From: Tsuneonella amylolytica | Lineage (GTDB): Bacteria > Pseudomonadota > Alphaproteobacteria > Sphingomonadales > Sphingomonadaceae | NCBI RefSeq assembly: GCF_003626915.1 | Contig: NZ_CP032570.1 | Location: 124,001-188,000, forward strand | DNA length: 64,000 nucleotides | Reading direction: 5' to 3' | Part shown: positions 19,427 through 31,089 of the stretch, piece by piece | How the letters are laid out: every line of letters begins with the position of its first letter | Position numbering within the stretch: the stretch's first letter is position 1 | Notes under the pieces: model-generated | The model's database searches: none | What the model was told of the DNA's origin: nothing | What the model saw: only the letters and a program-made list of their open reading frames with translations | Position numbers and translations under genes: made by a program

Positions 19427-19451
19427 GGAACCAAATGGCTTGCATAAGGTT
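19427..19451 (+). promoter_or_regulatory. Possible EcfG-type (general stress) promoter of the LOV kinase
   Basis: GGAAC at 19427-19431 followed after 16 bases by GGTT at 19448-19451. This matches the GGAAC-N16/17-(C)GTT form known for EcfG-class sigma factors of the alphaproteobacterial general stress response, except for G instead of C in the second element. It is the only candidate noticed in the 138-base gap before the kinase gene and would give a leader of about 60 bases. Confidence 0.4.
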
Positions 19452-19517
19452 TTGATACGAAGCTCTCCGCTCTGGTCGCGGCGGAGTAGTTCAAACTTAG
19501 GGGCAATCGGGGCTTAA

Positions 19518-20585
19518 ATGGACGACGACACACGGGCGAACCCCCGCTCGCAGGCGAACACTCTGCCGAACGAACACCCGACCCACCCGGACTACGAGCA
19601 TTTCGCGGGTGCGACCGGCCTTCTTTTCGAACAGGCCATGGCACAAACGCGGATGGCGGTGATCCTCACGGACCCGCGCCAAGAGGATGATCCGATCGTT
19701 TTCTGCAACGAGGCGTTCTGCAACCTTACCGGCTATTCCCCCGGCGAAGTGATCGGACGGAACTGCCGCTTTCTGCAGGGTCCGAAGTCCGATCCGGTCA
19801 CCGTCACGCGAATGCGCGAAGCAATCCGAACCGAAGAAGTCGCGGTCGTCGAGGTACTCAATTATCGCAAGAACGGCGAAGAATTCTGGAACGCGCTGCA
19901 TTTGGGGCCGATCTACGACGAAGGCGGGAAGCTCCTGTATTTCTTCGGGAGCCAGTGGGACGTCAGCGATATCCATCAGGCGCGCGCCGACGAAAGACAT
20001 GCACGCGCCATGGCGCGCGAAGTTTCGCATCGGCTGAAGAATGTGTTCGCCGTCATCGGGGGCATCGTGAACATCACCGGCCGCGCGATGGGTTCGCTCG
20101 ACGTGTCGAAGAAGATCAACGAACGGATTCAGGCCCTCGGCCGATCCTACGAGCCTACGCTCGACGATGCGTTTACCGGACGGATCGAAGTCGGGCAGGC
20201 TATCCGATCGGTGGTGCGCCCCTACGACCCGGAGGGCAACCGCATCCGTTTCCACGGGAACGGCGCGCGGGCGGAACCCAATACCGTTTCCGTCATCGGT
20301 CTCACCCTGCACGAACTGGCCGCCAACGCGAACAAGTACGGCGCGCTGTCGAACGAGGACGGGTCGATCGACGTTGCCTGGAGGGTGGAAGAGGGCGACA
20401 GCGGGCACCAGCTCGTCATCGAGTGGACGGAAAGCGGCGGACCTCGGCTCGACGGACCCCCGCAGTCCGAGGGGACCGGCTACACGATTGCGCAGAGCCT
20501 CCTGCAATATTCGCGCGGAACGCTGCGCCCCGAGTGGAATGCCGAAGGTCTCCACGCAATCTTGACCATTCCGGTAGCAGGCTGA
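19518..20585 (+). CDS. LOV-domain blue-light sensor histidine kinase
   Basis: 355-residue soluble sensor kinase of the LOV-HK class described from Erythrobacter. The LOV (PAS) domain spans about residues 35-150; the flavin-adduct cysteine is Cys83 in GRNCRFLQGPKSDP. The H-box VSHRLKNVFAVI has the phospho-accepting His171 of the HisKA_2/HWE class. The ATP-binding part carries the N-box LTLHELAANANKYGALS and a GTGYTIAQSLL glycine box. Light would form a Cys-flavin adduct and change autophosphorylation. No membrane segment is present. A single receiver gene follows 5 bases downstream and is the likely partner. Start ATG 19518 has a GGGGC stretch upstream. Confidence 0.93.
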   Translation: MDDDTRANPRSQANTLPNEHPTHPDYEHFAGATGLLFEQAMAQTRMAVILTDPRQEDDPIVFCNEAFCNLTGYSPGEVIGRNCRFLQGPKSDPVTVTRMREAIRTEEVAVVEVLNYRKNGEEFWNALHLGPIYDEGGKLLYFFGSQWDVSDIHQARADERHARAMAREVSHRLKNVFAVIGGIVNITGRAMGSLDVSKKINERIQALGRSYEPTLDDAFTGRIEVGQAIRSVVRPYDPEGNRIRFHGNGARAEPNTVSVIGLTLHELAANANKYGALSNEDGSIDVAWRVEEGDSGHQLVIEWTESGGPRLDGPPQSEGTGYTIAQSLLQYSRGTLRPEWNAEGLHAILTIPVAG

Positions 20586-20590
20586 AGTCC

Positions 20591-20977
20591 ATGCAAGTCA
20601 AGCGCTACCTGATTCTCGAGGACGAGCCCCTCATCGCGATGGACCTGATGTTCGCGTTCGAGGATGCGGGGGTCGACGCGGTTACCGCGGTTTCCTGTCG
20701 CGAGGCTGTCGCCGAGATCGAGCGAGACCAGCTCTGTGGCGCCGTGCTCGACGTGAACCTCGGTCACGGCGAAACGTGCGAGGAAGCCGCGCGCCGGCTC
20801 ACCGAACAGCGCATTCCGTTCGTGCTCCATACCGGCGACCTCAACCGCGTCGGCGAGTTCCTTCGCAGTCTCGGTGCGCCGATCCTCGCCAAACCGCGCG
20901 CAGCGGACGAGGTGATCCGGTTCGTGATGGACATGGTCGACGGAGAAACGGACCGAGACGCGGCGCCTTCGTCCTAA
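20591..20977 (+). CDS. Single-domain response regulator (receiver only)
   Basis: 128-residue stand-alone REC domain without an output domain. The acidic pair is in LILEDEPLIAMD, the phospho-accepting aspartate is Asp54 (LDVNLGHGE), the conserved Thr is in VLHTGD and the conserved Lys in LAKPRA. The gene lies 5 bases after the LOV kinase, so it is the obvious phosphoacceptor. Without a DNA-binding domain it probably relays or sinks phosphate, possibly toward a general stress regulator encoded elsewhere. Its end overlaps the convergent GNAT gene by 4 bases. Confidence 0.93.
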   Translation: MQVKRYLILEDEPLIAMDLMFAFEDAGVDAVTAVSCREAVAEIERDQLCGAVLDVNLGHGETCEEAARRLTEQRIPFVLHTGDLNRVGEFLRSLGAPILAKPRAADEVIRFVMDMVDGETDRDAAPSS

Positions 20978-21477
20978 CCCGACAGAGGCCGCTGCATGTA
21001 GACCGTATCGAGGGTGCGGCCGAACTTGCGGCCCACGGCGCGCATCCGTCCGGCCTCGACGAAACCGCACCGCGCGTGAAGTCCCATGCTTGAGGGCTCG
21101 GCCCCTCCGATGACCGCAATTATCTGCTCGAAACCGCAGTCCCGGGCGCCATCGATCAACGCTTCGAGCAATCCCCGCCCGATCCCGCGACCGGTCACTT
21201 CCGGAGCAACGTAGATGCTATCCTCGCACGTGCGCGCGTACGCAGGACGGTCGCGAAATTGCGCGACGTAGGCGTAGCCGACCACCGAACCCCCCGCTTC
21301 GGCCACGAGAAACGGCCAACCCCGCTCCGCGATCGCGCCAATCTTTTCGGCCCAGAAAAGCACCGGCGGCGGATCGATGTCGAACGTCGCCGTTCCGTGC
21401 AGTACGTGATGCGCGTAGATCGCCGCGATCGCCTCGGCATCGCCTGGCAAGACGGTGCGGAAGGTGATGGCGGTCAC
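20974..21477 (-). CDS. GNAT family N-acetyltransferase (phosphinothricin acetyltransferase-like)
   Basis: 167-residue GNAT enzyme with the Pat/Bar-type layout: AEAIAAIYAHHVLHGTATFD at the N-terminus, VVGYAYVAQFRDRPAY, and the acetyl-CoA-binding loop VTGRGIGRGLLEALI. YVAPEVTGRGIG is the most conserved block. Members acetylate the amino group of phosphinothricin, methionine sulfoximine/sulfone or similar compounds, but the substrate cannot be fixed from sequence. Start is GTG at 21477. It is convergent with the receiver gene and lies 16 bases after the acyl-CoA dehydrogenase stop on the same strand. Confidence 0.87.
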   Translation of the reverse strand: MTAITFRTVLPGDAEAIAAIYAHHVLHGTATFDIDPPPVLFWAEKIGAIAERGWPFLVAEAGGSVVGYAYVAQFRDRPAYARTCEDSIYVAPEVTGRGIGRGLLEALIDGARDCGFEQIIAVIGGAEPSSMGLHARCGFVEAGRMRAVGRKFGRTLDTVYMQRPLSG

Positions 21478-21493
21478 GGGGGCAGGCTGCGGC

Positions 21494-23293
21494 TCAGGCG
21501 GCGGTGAGGAAGGCGTCCTCGTCCAGCGCCATCATCGCTTCGCCACCGGCCTCGATCTTGCGCCGCAGCGCACCGCAATCGGGCACGAACCGTTCGAAGA
21601 AGTAGCGTGCCGTGGTAAGCTTGGCTTCGTAGAACGCCTTGTCGCCGGCGCCCGATGCGACCTGTGCCGCGGCGACCCGCGCCATCTTCAGCCACATCCA
21701 CCCCAGGGACACGATGCCCATGATCGTCATATAGTGATGCGCGCCCGCGCCCAGGTTATTGGGATTGGCCATCGCGTTCTGCATGAACCACATCGTCGCA
21801 GCTTTCTGCTCGCCGACCGCCTTGGCCAGCGCATCGCCCATCGGCTTGAGATCGCCTTCCGCGGCCGCAGCTTCTTCTTCGACCTTCGCAAAGAATGCCT
21901 GGATCGCCGCCCCGCCCTTGCTCGCGAGCTTGCGACCGCACAGGTCCATCGCCTGGATGCCGTTCGTGCCTTCGTATATCTGGGCGATCCGTGCATCGCG
22001 CACGAACTGCTCCATGCCCCATTCGGCGATGTACCCGTGGCCGCCGAACACCTGCTGCATCTGCACCGCGGTGTCGAAACCCTTGTCCGTGCCGTACCCC
22101 TTGATGACCGGGGTCAGCAGGCCGAGCAGATCGTCGGCGGCGGTTTGCTCCTCTTCGCTCACGGCCTTGTGCGTCATGTCAACCTGAAGCGCGGCGTATA
22201 GGTAGAGCGCGCGCATCCCTTCGGTGAAGGCCTTGGCGTCCATCAGCATGCGGCGCACGTCGGCATGCACGATGATGGGATCGGCCTTCTGTTCGGGTTC
22301 GGCGGGTCCGGTCAGCGCCCTCCCCTGGCGCCGGTCGCGGGCGTAGGCGACGGCATTCTGGTATGCGACTTCGGCCTGGCTGAGACCCTGGATCCCTACG
22401 CCGAGGCGGGCGGCGTTCATCATCACGAACATGGCGGCGAGACCCTTCATCTCTTCGCCCACCAGCCAGCCCGTGGCGCCGTCGTAGTTCATGACGCAGG
22501 TCGCGTTGCCGTGGATGCCCATCTTGTGCTCGATGGAGCCGCACTGCACCCCGTTGCGCTCGCCCAGCGAGCCATCGTCGTTGACCAGCACCTTGGGCAC
22601 CACGAACAGGCTGATGCCCTTGCTGCTGTCCGGCGCCCCCGGAGTCTTGGCGAGGACTAGGTGGATGATGTTCTCGGTCAGGTCGTGCTCACCGGCGGAA
22701 ATGAAAATCTTCGTGCCGGTGATCGCATAAGTGCCGTCGCCCTTCGGCTCCGCCTTCGTACGGATCAGGCCGAGGTCGGTACCGCACTGGGGCTCGGTCA
22801 GGTTCATCGTGCCGAGCCATTTGTTGGCGATCATGTTGGGCACGTATTTCGCCTTCAGCTCGTCACTGGCGAATGCCAGCAGTGCGCTCACCGCTCCGGT
22901 GGTGAGGCCGGGATACATCCCGAACGCCTGGTTGGCCGACGATACGAACTCCTCCATCGCGAAGCCGAGGACGTGGGGCATGCCCTGCCCACCGACTTCC
23001 TCCGGCTGCGACAGGGTGGCCCAGCCCGCTTCGACGTACTGGTCGAACGCCGCCTTGAAGCCGGTCGGGGTCGTCACCGATCCGTCGGCATGGCGGGTGC
23101 ACCCTTCCTGGTCGCCGATCGCATTGATCGGCGCGATGACTTCGGCGCAGAACTTGCCGCTTTCGTCGATCACCGTGTCGATCAGGTCGGGCGTCGCTGC
23201 CTCGAAGCCCGGGCGGTTGCCGAGGCCGGGCAGGTCGAGCATTTCGTTGATGACGAACTTCGCGTCGCGCGTGGGGGCGGTGTAAGTGGGCAT
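21494..23293 (-). CDS. Acyl-CoA dehydrogenase (large, C-terminally extended type)
   Basis: 599-residue FAD-dependent acyl-CoA dehydrogenase, longer than the usual 380-400 residues because of a C-terminal extension, as in DmdC-like and other large family members. The core carries NLTEPQCGTDLGLIRTKAEP and GTKIFISAGEHD, with QVFGGHGYIAEWGMEQFVRD and the nearby YEGTNGIQAMDL block before the extension. It catalyses alpha,beta-dehydrogenation of an acyl-CoA and passes electrons to ETF. The start has AAGGA upstream. The MerR regulator gene ends 12 bases upstream in the same direction, so the two form one unit. The preferred substrate is unknown. Confidence 0.93.
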   Translation of the reverse strand: MPTYTAPTRDAKFVINEMLDLPGLGNRPGFEAATPDLIDTVIDESGKFCAEVIAPINAIGDQEGCTRHADGSVTTPTGFKAAFDQYVEAGWATLSQPEEVGGQGMPHVLGFAMEEFVSSANQAFGMYPGLTTGAVSALLAFASDELKAKYVPNMIANKWLGTMNLTEPQCGTDLGLIRTKAEPKGDGTYAITGTKIFISAGEHDLTENIIHLVLAKTPGAPDSSKGISLFVVPKVLVNDDGSLGERNGVQCGSIEHKMGIHGNATCVMNYDGATGWLVGEEMKGLAAMFVMMNAARLGVGIQGLSQAEVAYQNAVAYARDRRQGRALTGPAEPEQKADPIIVHADVRRMLMDAKAFTEGMRALYLYAALQVDMTHKAVSEEEQTAADDLLGLLTPVIKGYGTDKGFDTAVQMQQVFGGHGYIAEWGMEQFVRDARIAQIYEGTNGIQAMDLCGRKLASKGGAAIQAFFAKVEEEAAAAEGDLKPMGDALAKAVGEQKAATMWFMQNAMANPNNLGAGAHHYMTIMGIVSLGWMWLKMARVAAAQVASGAGDKAFYEAKLTTARYFFERFVPDCGALRRKIEAGGEAMMALDEDAFLTAA

Positions 23294-23305
23294 GATGGAT
23301 CCTTG

Positions 23306-23764
23306 TTATCCGGCGTCGTCGGCATCTTCGACGATGTCCTCGACGTGGGCGACGAATTGGGTGAGTTCGGCGATGGCCGAATCGATATCGGCCCGCTGCG
23401 CCTTCAGTTTCTCGATGTGCGTGCGGCACTTCTCGATCGTGACGCGGCGCTGTTCCTGCCGGCCGTCGCCGAGATCGTATAGGTCGATCATCTCGCGGAT
23501 TTCGCCGAGACTGAAGCCGACGTTCTTCGCGCGCATGATCCAGGCGAGGCGCGCGCGATCGCGCTTGGAATAGATCCGAGCCAACCCCACTCTGCGCGGG
23601 GCGATCAAACCCTCGTCCTCGTAGAAGCGGAGCGCGCGGGCCGTGCAGTCGAACTCTTCCGTCAGGTCGGATATCGAGAACTGCTCACGCTCGAGCCGAT
23701 CCGGGCGATCGATATGTGCGCCCTGATGTGCGGTTGCGGAAGAGTGTCGGGCGGGTTCGGCCAT
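23306..23764 (-). CDS. MerR family transcriptional regulator
   Basis: 152-residue MerR-type regulator. The winged-helix domain (FSISDLTEEFDCTARALRFY, then EDEGLIAPRRVGLARIYSKR) sits at about residues 28-75 after an N-terminal tail, followed by a coiled-coil dimerisation helix. It lacks the cysteine pattern of metal sensors, and its place just upstream of an acyl-CoA dehydrogenase recalls LiuR-like regulators of acyl-CoA or branched-chain degradation genes. Effector unknown. It probably controls its own operon with the dehydrogenase. Confidence 0.88.
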   Translation of the reverse strand: MAEPARHSSATAHQGAHIDRPDRLEREQFSISDLTEEFDCTARALRFYEDEGLIAPRRVGLARIYSKRDRARLAWIMRAKNVGFSLGEIREMIDLYDLGDGRQEQRRVTIEKCRTHIEKLKAQRADIDSAIAELTQFVAHVEDIVEDADDAG

Positions 23765-23797
23765 ACGGCGCGAAATAGCGACTGCTTTACGTTTGCG

Positions 23798-24187
23798 TCA
23801 AGTCTTGACGGGCCGGAGAGTTTCGCCGTCGAGTTCGCGATAGAAGCAGCTCGTTAGTCCCGTATGGCAGGCGGGCCCGGCCGGTCGGCACTCGAGCACG
23901 AGTGCATCCTGGTCGCAATCGACGCGGATGCGCTCGACCGCCAACACGTGACCGGACGTTTCGCCCTTCTTCCAAAGGCGCCCGCGCGAGCGCGAATGGA
24001 AATGCGCGAAGCCCGTTGCGCGGGTCATTTCCAGCGCTTCGTTGTCCATGAACGCGACCATGAGAATCTCTCGCGACCCCGCATCGACGACGACCGCGGA
24101 CAGGAGACCGGCAGCGTCGAACTTGGGCGTGAACGGGGCATCCGGTCGCTCTGTGGGAATGAATTCGGTTTGTTGCACGATAACCAC
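23798..24187 (-). CDS. hisI: Phosphoribosyl-AMP cyclohydrolase
   Basis: 129-residue single-domain HisI, which opens the purine ring of phosphoribosyl-AMP in histidine synthesis. Metal and substrate motifs: [30 protein letters not shown], and the zinc-binding [19 protein letters not shown]. No HisE domain is fused. The GTG at 24187 is taken as start (GAAAG upstream), and another GTG three codons later is possible. The other his genes are not in this window. Confidence 0.93.
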   Translation of the reverse strand: MVIVQQTEFIPTERPDAPFTPKFDAAGLLSAVVVDAGSREILMVAFMDNEALEMTRATGFAHFHSRSRGRLWKKGETSGHVLAVERIRVDCDQDALVLECRPAGPACHTGLTSCFYRELDGETLRPVKT

Positions 24188-24512
24188 AGCAATCTTTCAA
24201 AATCGGCGCTTACGCAAGATGGCGCTGTCATGAACGAACGTTCGGTGAGACACCAAGGTGCGCGGACGGAAACAGAAGCGCGGCCGGAATGCCGGTGCCG
24301 AAAGAGCGCCAGGTTCAGGGATCATCGCCGGACGACACGCGAACAATTCGCGACTTCGGCGATGCGACGATGAGGGATCGGATCCAGGCGACTGCTGGGG
24401 GGCGTCGCCGCAGTCCAGATCTTCTGGGCGGGTCCAATATGTTTCGTCACGGTACGCCCGGGGTTCGCGCCCCGGGCGTTTCCGTTTGAGCCTTCCCTCT
24501 TCCAAACCAAGC
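24188..24512. other. Intergenic region without a recognised gene
   Basis: 325 bases between hisI and comF, both on the minus strand. It contains a perfect 10-base palindrome CGAACGTTCG at 24235-24244 and a strong plus-strand terminator-like hairpin at 24454-24487. No convincing protein reading frame was found: the longest plus-strand frame (24289-24489) runs into the hairpin and has no ribosome site. A small plus-strand RNA ending at the hairpin is possible but not shown. Confidence 0.5.
24454..24487 (+). terminator. Rho-independent terminator-like hairpin
   Basis: A perfect 10-base-pair stem (24454-24463 with 24470-24479) closes a TTCGCG loop and is followed by TTTCCGTTT in the plus direction. 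No T-run exists in the minus direction, so it is oriented for plus-strand transcription although both flanking genes are on the minus strand. Confidence 0.6.
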
Positions 24513-25274
24513 TCACGCGTCGTCGATCACGCGAGCGAAACATGCGATCACCACCTTCTGCGCCCCCGCCTTTTTAAGAGCCCGCACGCAGGCTTCGCTG
24601 GTAGCCCCGCTTGTGAGCACGTCGTCGACGAGCAATATCCGCGCTCCGGCAACGCGGGCTCGTCCGCTGGACGAAAGGGCGATCGCACCGGAGAGCGCCC
24701 GCGCCCTTGCCTTACGCCCGAGACCGCCCAGACTCGGCGTGCGCTTTGTGCGCCGCAGGAGATCGACGGCGAGTTCCTGCCCGGTCGTGCGCGCCAGTTC
24801 CTTCGCAAGCAGAGCCGCCTGATTGTACCCACGGCTCCACAGGCGCCAGCGATGCAGCGGGACGGGCGCGACCAGCCAAGCGCCTTCGAGAACCGGCAGG
24901 CGCGCCGCGATCAGGCGCGCCAGCATCGGTGCCAGGGCAATCCGGCGCCCGTGCTTGAATGCCAGCACCAGCTTGCGCGACGCCGGTCCGTAGATGGTGC
25001 CGGCCGCGATGCCGTCGTGGCGGGGCATTGTGGCCATGCACGGCGCGCACATCGCGTTCTCGTCCACCGCGAAGCCGCTCAGCGGCCGTTGGCATGCGGC
25101 GCACGCCGGCTCGCCGGGAATGTCGAGCATAGCCCAGCACGTACTGCATAGCCCGCTCTGCGCGTCGATGGCATCGCCGCACAAGGGACAGCGCGGCGGG
25201 TACACGAGGTCCACCACCGGAGCGAGGCTATCGCCGATGACGCGCGCGAACCCCATCCTCGTCAGAAGCGCCAT
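24513..25274 (-). CDS. comF: ComF family protein (phosphoribosyltransferase-like)
   Basis: 253-residue ComF homologue. The N-terminal zinc-ribbon-like part has cysteine pairs (CPLCGDAIDAQSGLCSTCW, ACAACQRPL, CAPC). The C-terminal PRTase domain carries the PRPP motif LLVDDVLTSGATSEAC. Family members are needed for natural transformation in some bacteria, possibly with PriA, but the biochemical role is not settled. It is divergent from the methyltransferase gene at 25313, with 38 bases between. Confidence 0.9.
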   Translation of the reverse strand: MALLTRMGFARVIGDSLAPVVDLVYPPRCPLCGDAIDAQSGLCSTCWAMLDIPGEPACAACQRPLSGFAVDENAMCAPCMATMPRHDGIAAGTIYGPASRKLVLAFKHGRRIALAPMLARLIAARLPVLEGAWLVAPVPLHRWRLWSRGYNQAALLAKELARTTGQELAVDLLRRTKRTPSLGGLGRKARARALSGAIALSSSGRARVAGARILLVDDVLTSGATSEACVRALKKAGAQKVVIACFARVIDDA

Positions 25275-25312
25275 CTTGCAAGCCGCGCGTCTCTCGCGCA
25301 GGAAAGCCGGCG

Positions 25313-26070
25313 ATGGCGACCCGCGACGGACCCCCGACGATCTTCAGCCGGAGTCGCCTCGATGCGCGTGCCGCGCGGGCACGACAACTCGCCGCGCGAA
25401 AAGATGCCGCCGGATGGCTGGCCGAGGCGCTGGTCGAGGACGCGGTCGAGCGGATCGAATTCATGATGCTCGAGTCCGATCGCGCACTTGTCCTGGGAAA
25501 GGGTGCGAGCGAACTCGGGCGCCTTCTCGAACGCAAGGGCTGGCGGGTCACGGTGGCCGATCCCGGTACGCTCGATCTCGAAGCGCCCTACCCGTGGCGC
25601 GGGTTCGGACTGATCGTCAGTTTGGGAGTGCTCGACACCGTCAACGATCTGCCCGGCGCACTGATCCACCAGCGGCTCGCGCTCGACAGCGGCGGGGTCA
25701 TGCTCGCCAACATGGTCGGCGCGGGCAGTCTGCAACGACTGCGCGGTGCCCTGCTCGCCGCTGATGGCGAGCGGCCGGCAGCGCGGCTGCATCCCGCGGT
25801 CGATGCGCAGGGCGGTGCGGCATTGCTGCAGCGAACGGGTTTCGCGCGGCAGGTGTCCGACGCGTGGACCCTGCGGCTGCGGTACAGCGCGCTCGACGAT
25901 CTCGTCGCCGACCTGCGCGCGCAGGGCCTTACGAGTGCGCTGGCCGATGCCGCGCCGCCCGTTACGAAGGCCGGCCTCGCTGCAGCGCGGGCGGCGTTTC
26001 TCGACGAAGCCGACCGGCATGGCCGGGTGGTGGAAACATTGGAAATCCTGACGCTGACCGGCTGGCAAAA

Positions 26071-26074
<4 letters not shown>
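25313..26074 (+). CDS. BioC/NDUFAF5-like SAM-dependent methyltransferase
   Basis: 253-residue class I methyltransferase-like protein. The N-terminus (IFSRSRLDARAARARQLAAR) is typical of the alphaproteobacterial group related to BioC and NDUFAF5. The SAM region is weak: ALVLGKGASELGRLL stands where the glycine-rich loop is expected, and FGLIVSLGVLDTVNDLPGAL is the post-loop block. It may be a divergent or inactive enzyme. The stop overlaps the convergent ppdK gene by 4 bases. The position next to comF is common in this group. Confidence 0.8.
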
Positions 26075-28746
<2,672 letters not shown>

Positions 28747-28778
28747 ATCGCTTACCTTCCCTGTCACGCCGATCCGGG

Positions 28779-28808
28779 ATATTATCCGATACCGGTCCGG
28801 CAACCCAA
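28779..28808 (-). promoter_or_regulatory. Promoter of ppdK
   Basis: On the minus strand, TTGGGT (28808-28803) and TAATAT (28784-28779) are separated by 18 bases, a good sigma-70-like pair. The predicted transcript start near 28772 leaves a leader of about 25 bases before the TTG start at 28746 with its GGGAAGG site. Confidence 0.55.
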
Positions 28809-28869
28809 ACCATTGCCCGTGTTGAACTTTCGGGCAATTGCGGGGGTCGCGTTTGTCACCTTCCGCCCG

Positions 28870-31089
28870 TCACCCTTCGATCTTGCCGAAATCCGCCACG
28901 CGGTGCACCGCATCGCGAAAGGCGCCGAGTAGATCGAGCCGCGCCGATCGCCTGGCCGGATCGGCATCGTTCACCGTCACGTTTTCAAAGAACCGGTCGA
29001 TCGGCGCGCGAAGCGTAGCCAGCGCCGCCATCGCCCCGGCGAAATCCTCCGCCTCGACCGCCGCGGCGGCGCGCGGCCCCGCAATGTCGAGCGCATCCAT
29101 CAGCGCCTTTTCGTCCGGCTCGGGCGTGTAGGAAAGCTGTTTGTCGGTTTCGAGCTTCGCCCGCACGACCGCCGCCATTTCCGGGTCGTCGACGAGCGCC
29201 AGCGGGTCCTCTTCGCCGGTGCGCGGGATGCCTTGCGTGGTGTTGGCGCCGTGCCAGCCTTCCTTCTTGAGGATGTTCGCCGCGCGCTTGTACCCGGCCA
29301 GCAGGTTCGCGCCGTCCTCGGTGCCCATGAACGCCTGCAGCGCATGGACCCGCGCGAGTAGGCGGACGAGATCGTCCTCGCCGGAGTCCTCGTCATTTTT
29401 GGGCGCGAACACCGCGTCGATCAGGTCGTGGCGGACACCGGCTTCGCGCTGCTGGACCTTGAGGCGGTCCGCGAAGAATTCGAGCAATTCGCCATCGGCA
29501 ATCGGCATCCGCAGGCCATTGGCCTGCACGATCCGGATAACGCCGAGCGCTGCGCGGCGAAGCGCGAACGGGTCCTTCGACCCGGTCGGCTTTTCGTCGA
29601 TCGCGAAGAAGCTGCGGAGCGTATCCAACTTGTCCGCTAGGCTCACCGCCACCGTCACCGGCGCGGTGGGGACTTCGTCACCCTGCCCGACCGGCTTGTA
29701 GTGGTCGCGGATGGCGTCGGCGACGGCATCCGGCAGACCCTCGGCGCGGGCGTAGTAGCCGCCCATCAGACCCTGCAGTTCGGGGAATTCGCCGACCATT
29801 TCGGTGACGAGGTCGGCCTTGGCGAGCTGCGCGGCCTGCTCGGCCTGGTCCGCCAACTCCTCTTTCGTCATCCCAGCGGAAGCTGGGATCGCGGGCGAGG
29901 TGGCGCTGCTATCGAGAGCGGTCCCAGCTTTCGCTGGGACGACGATATCGGATTCGACCAGCCAGCGTGCGAGCTTCGCTACCCGGTCGACCTTGTCGGC
30001 GACGGTGCCGAGCTTTTCGTGGAACGTGATCCGCTCGAGCTTCTTCGCGTGATCGGCGAGCGGCGTCTTGCGGTCCTGCTCCCAGAAGAAACGCGCATCG
30101 GACAGGCGCGCCGCGAGGACCTTGCGGTTGCCGTCGACGATCGCCGCGCCGCCGTCCGCCGCCTCGATATTGGCGGTGCAGACGAAGGCGTTTGCCAATT
30201 TTCCGTCCGCGGAGTTGCACACGAAATATTTCTGGTTGGTCCGCGCGGTGAGCTGGATCACCTCGGGCGGGACGTCGAGATAGGCCTCGTCGAACCGGCC
30301 CAGCAGGGGCACCGGCCATTCGGTGAGGCCTGCGTTCTCGATCACCAGCCCCTCGTCCTCGACGAGCGTCAGGCCGGCGTCGGCGGCGGCCTTTGCAGCT
30401 TCGGCGCGGATCGTGTCCTGCCGCTCGGCATCGTCGACGATGACGTGGCAGGCGCGCAGCTTCTCGGCATAGTCGTGCGCGCCGCCGATGGTGACCGGGC
30501 GGTTCGAGTGAAAGCGATGGCCCATCGTCGCGTAGCCTGAAACGACCGGACCGACCTCGCACTCGACGAGATCTTCGCCGAGGATCGCGACGATCCCCGA
30601 CAGCGGGCGCACCCAGCGCAAGGACTCGGTCGAGAGCGACGCCTCGCCCCAGCGCATCGATTTGGGCCAAGGGAAGGCGCGGACGATCGACGGGATTGCC
30701 TCGGCCAGCACTTGGCGCGTGGCGCGCCCGGGCTTGTCGATCACCGCGAAATATGTGTTGCGGCCCTTGACCTCGCGCAGCTCGAGTTGGTCGCGGGTGA
30801 CGCCGGCCTTGCGGCAGAACCCGTCGATGGCGGCATCGGGCGCGCCTTCGGGCGGGCCCTTGGCCTCTTCCCTGACCGCCGCGGTCGCGTGCGGCAGGTC
30901 CTTCGCGATCAGCGCGAGGCGGCGCGGGGTGGACCATACGGTCACCTCGCCCACCGCGACGCCCGCCGCGTCCATCTCGGTAAGGAACAGGCGTTCGAGA
31001 TCGGCGCGCGCCCCAGCCTGCATGCGCGCGGGGATTTCCTCGCTACGCAGTTCGAGGAGGAAGTCGCTCCGGTCTTCGGTGCCGCTCAT
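28870..31089 (-). CDS. glyS: Glycyl-tRNA synthetase, beta subunit
   Basis: 739-residue beta subunit of the tetrameric alpha2beta2 glycyl-tRNA synthetase; with GlyQ it charges tRNA-Gly. Typical N-terminus [15 protein letters not shown], then [24 protein letters not shown] and the [13 protein letters not shown] block, with the C-terminal anticodon-binding region near the end. The ATG at 31089 overlaps the glyQ stop (ATGA). Odd: about 27 residues near position 382-408 ([14 protein letters not shown]... [10 protein letters not shown]) are encoded by a palindromic repeat inserted in frame (see the repeat entry). The reading frame stays open on both sides, so the gene is probably still functional. 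Confidence 0.95.
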   Translation of the reverse strand: MSGTEDRSDFLLELRSEEIPARMQAGARADLERLFLTEMDAAGVAVGEVTVWSTPRRLALIAKDLPHATAAVREEAKGPPEGAPDAAIDGFCRKAGVTRDQLELREVKGRNTYFAVIDKPGRATRQVLAEAIPSIVRAFPWPKSMRWGEASLSTESLRWVRPLSGIVAILGEDLVECEVGPVVSGYATMGHRFHSNRPVTIGGAHDYAEKLRACHVIVDDAERQDTIRAEAAKAAADAGLTLVEDEGLVIENAGLTEWPVPLLGRFDEAYLDVPPEVIQLTARTNQKYFVCNSADGKLANAFVCTANIEAADGGAAIVDGNRKVLAARLSDARFFWEQDRKTPLADHAKKLERITFHEKLGTVADKVDRVAKLARWLVESDIVVPAKAGTALDSSATSPAIPASAGMTKEELADQAEQAAQLAKADLVTEMVGEFPELQGLMGGYYARAEGLPDAVADAIRDHYKPVGQGDEVPTAPVTVAVSLADKLDTLRSFFAIDEKPTGSKDPFALRRAALGVIRIVQANGLRMPIADGELLEFFADRLKVQQREAGVRHDLIDAVFAPKNDEDSGEDDLVRLLARVHALQAFMGTEDGANLLAGYKRAANILKKEGWHGANTTQGIPRTGEEDPLALVDDPEMAAVVRAKLETDKQLSYTPEPDEKALMDALDIAGPRAAAAVEAEDFAGAMAALATLRAPIDRFFENVTVNDADPARRSARLDLLGAFRDAVHRVADFGKIEG
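29865..29945. repeat. In-frame palindromic repeat inside glyS
   Basis: 81 bases (27 codons) with inverted arms of 24 bases: 29865-29888 matches the reverse complement of 29922-29945 at 22 of 24 positions, and each arm itself folds (TCCCAGC...GCTGGGA). On the glyS strand it reads VVPAKAG ... PASAGMTK. A related copy in the same reading phase lies inside the E2 gene at 55839-55922. This resembles the REP/palindromic elements widespread in alphaproteobacteria. Confidence 0.85.

Noticed and set aside
24235-24244. Perfect 10-base palindrome CGAACGTTCG as an operator
   Set aside because: A single short palindrome with no matching promoter or regulator; only mentioned in the intergenic entry.
24289-24489. 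66-residue plus-strand frame between hisI and comF
   Set aside because: It runs through the terminator-like hairpin and has no ribosome site.
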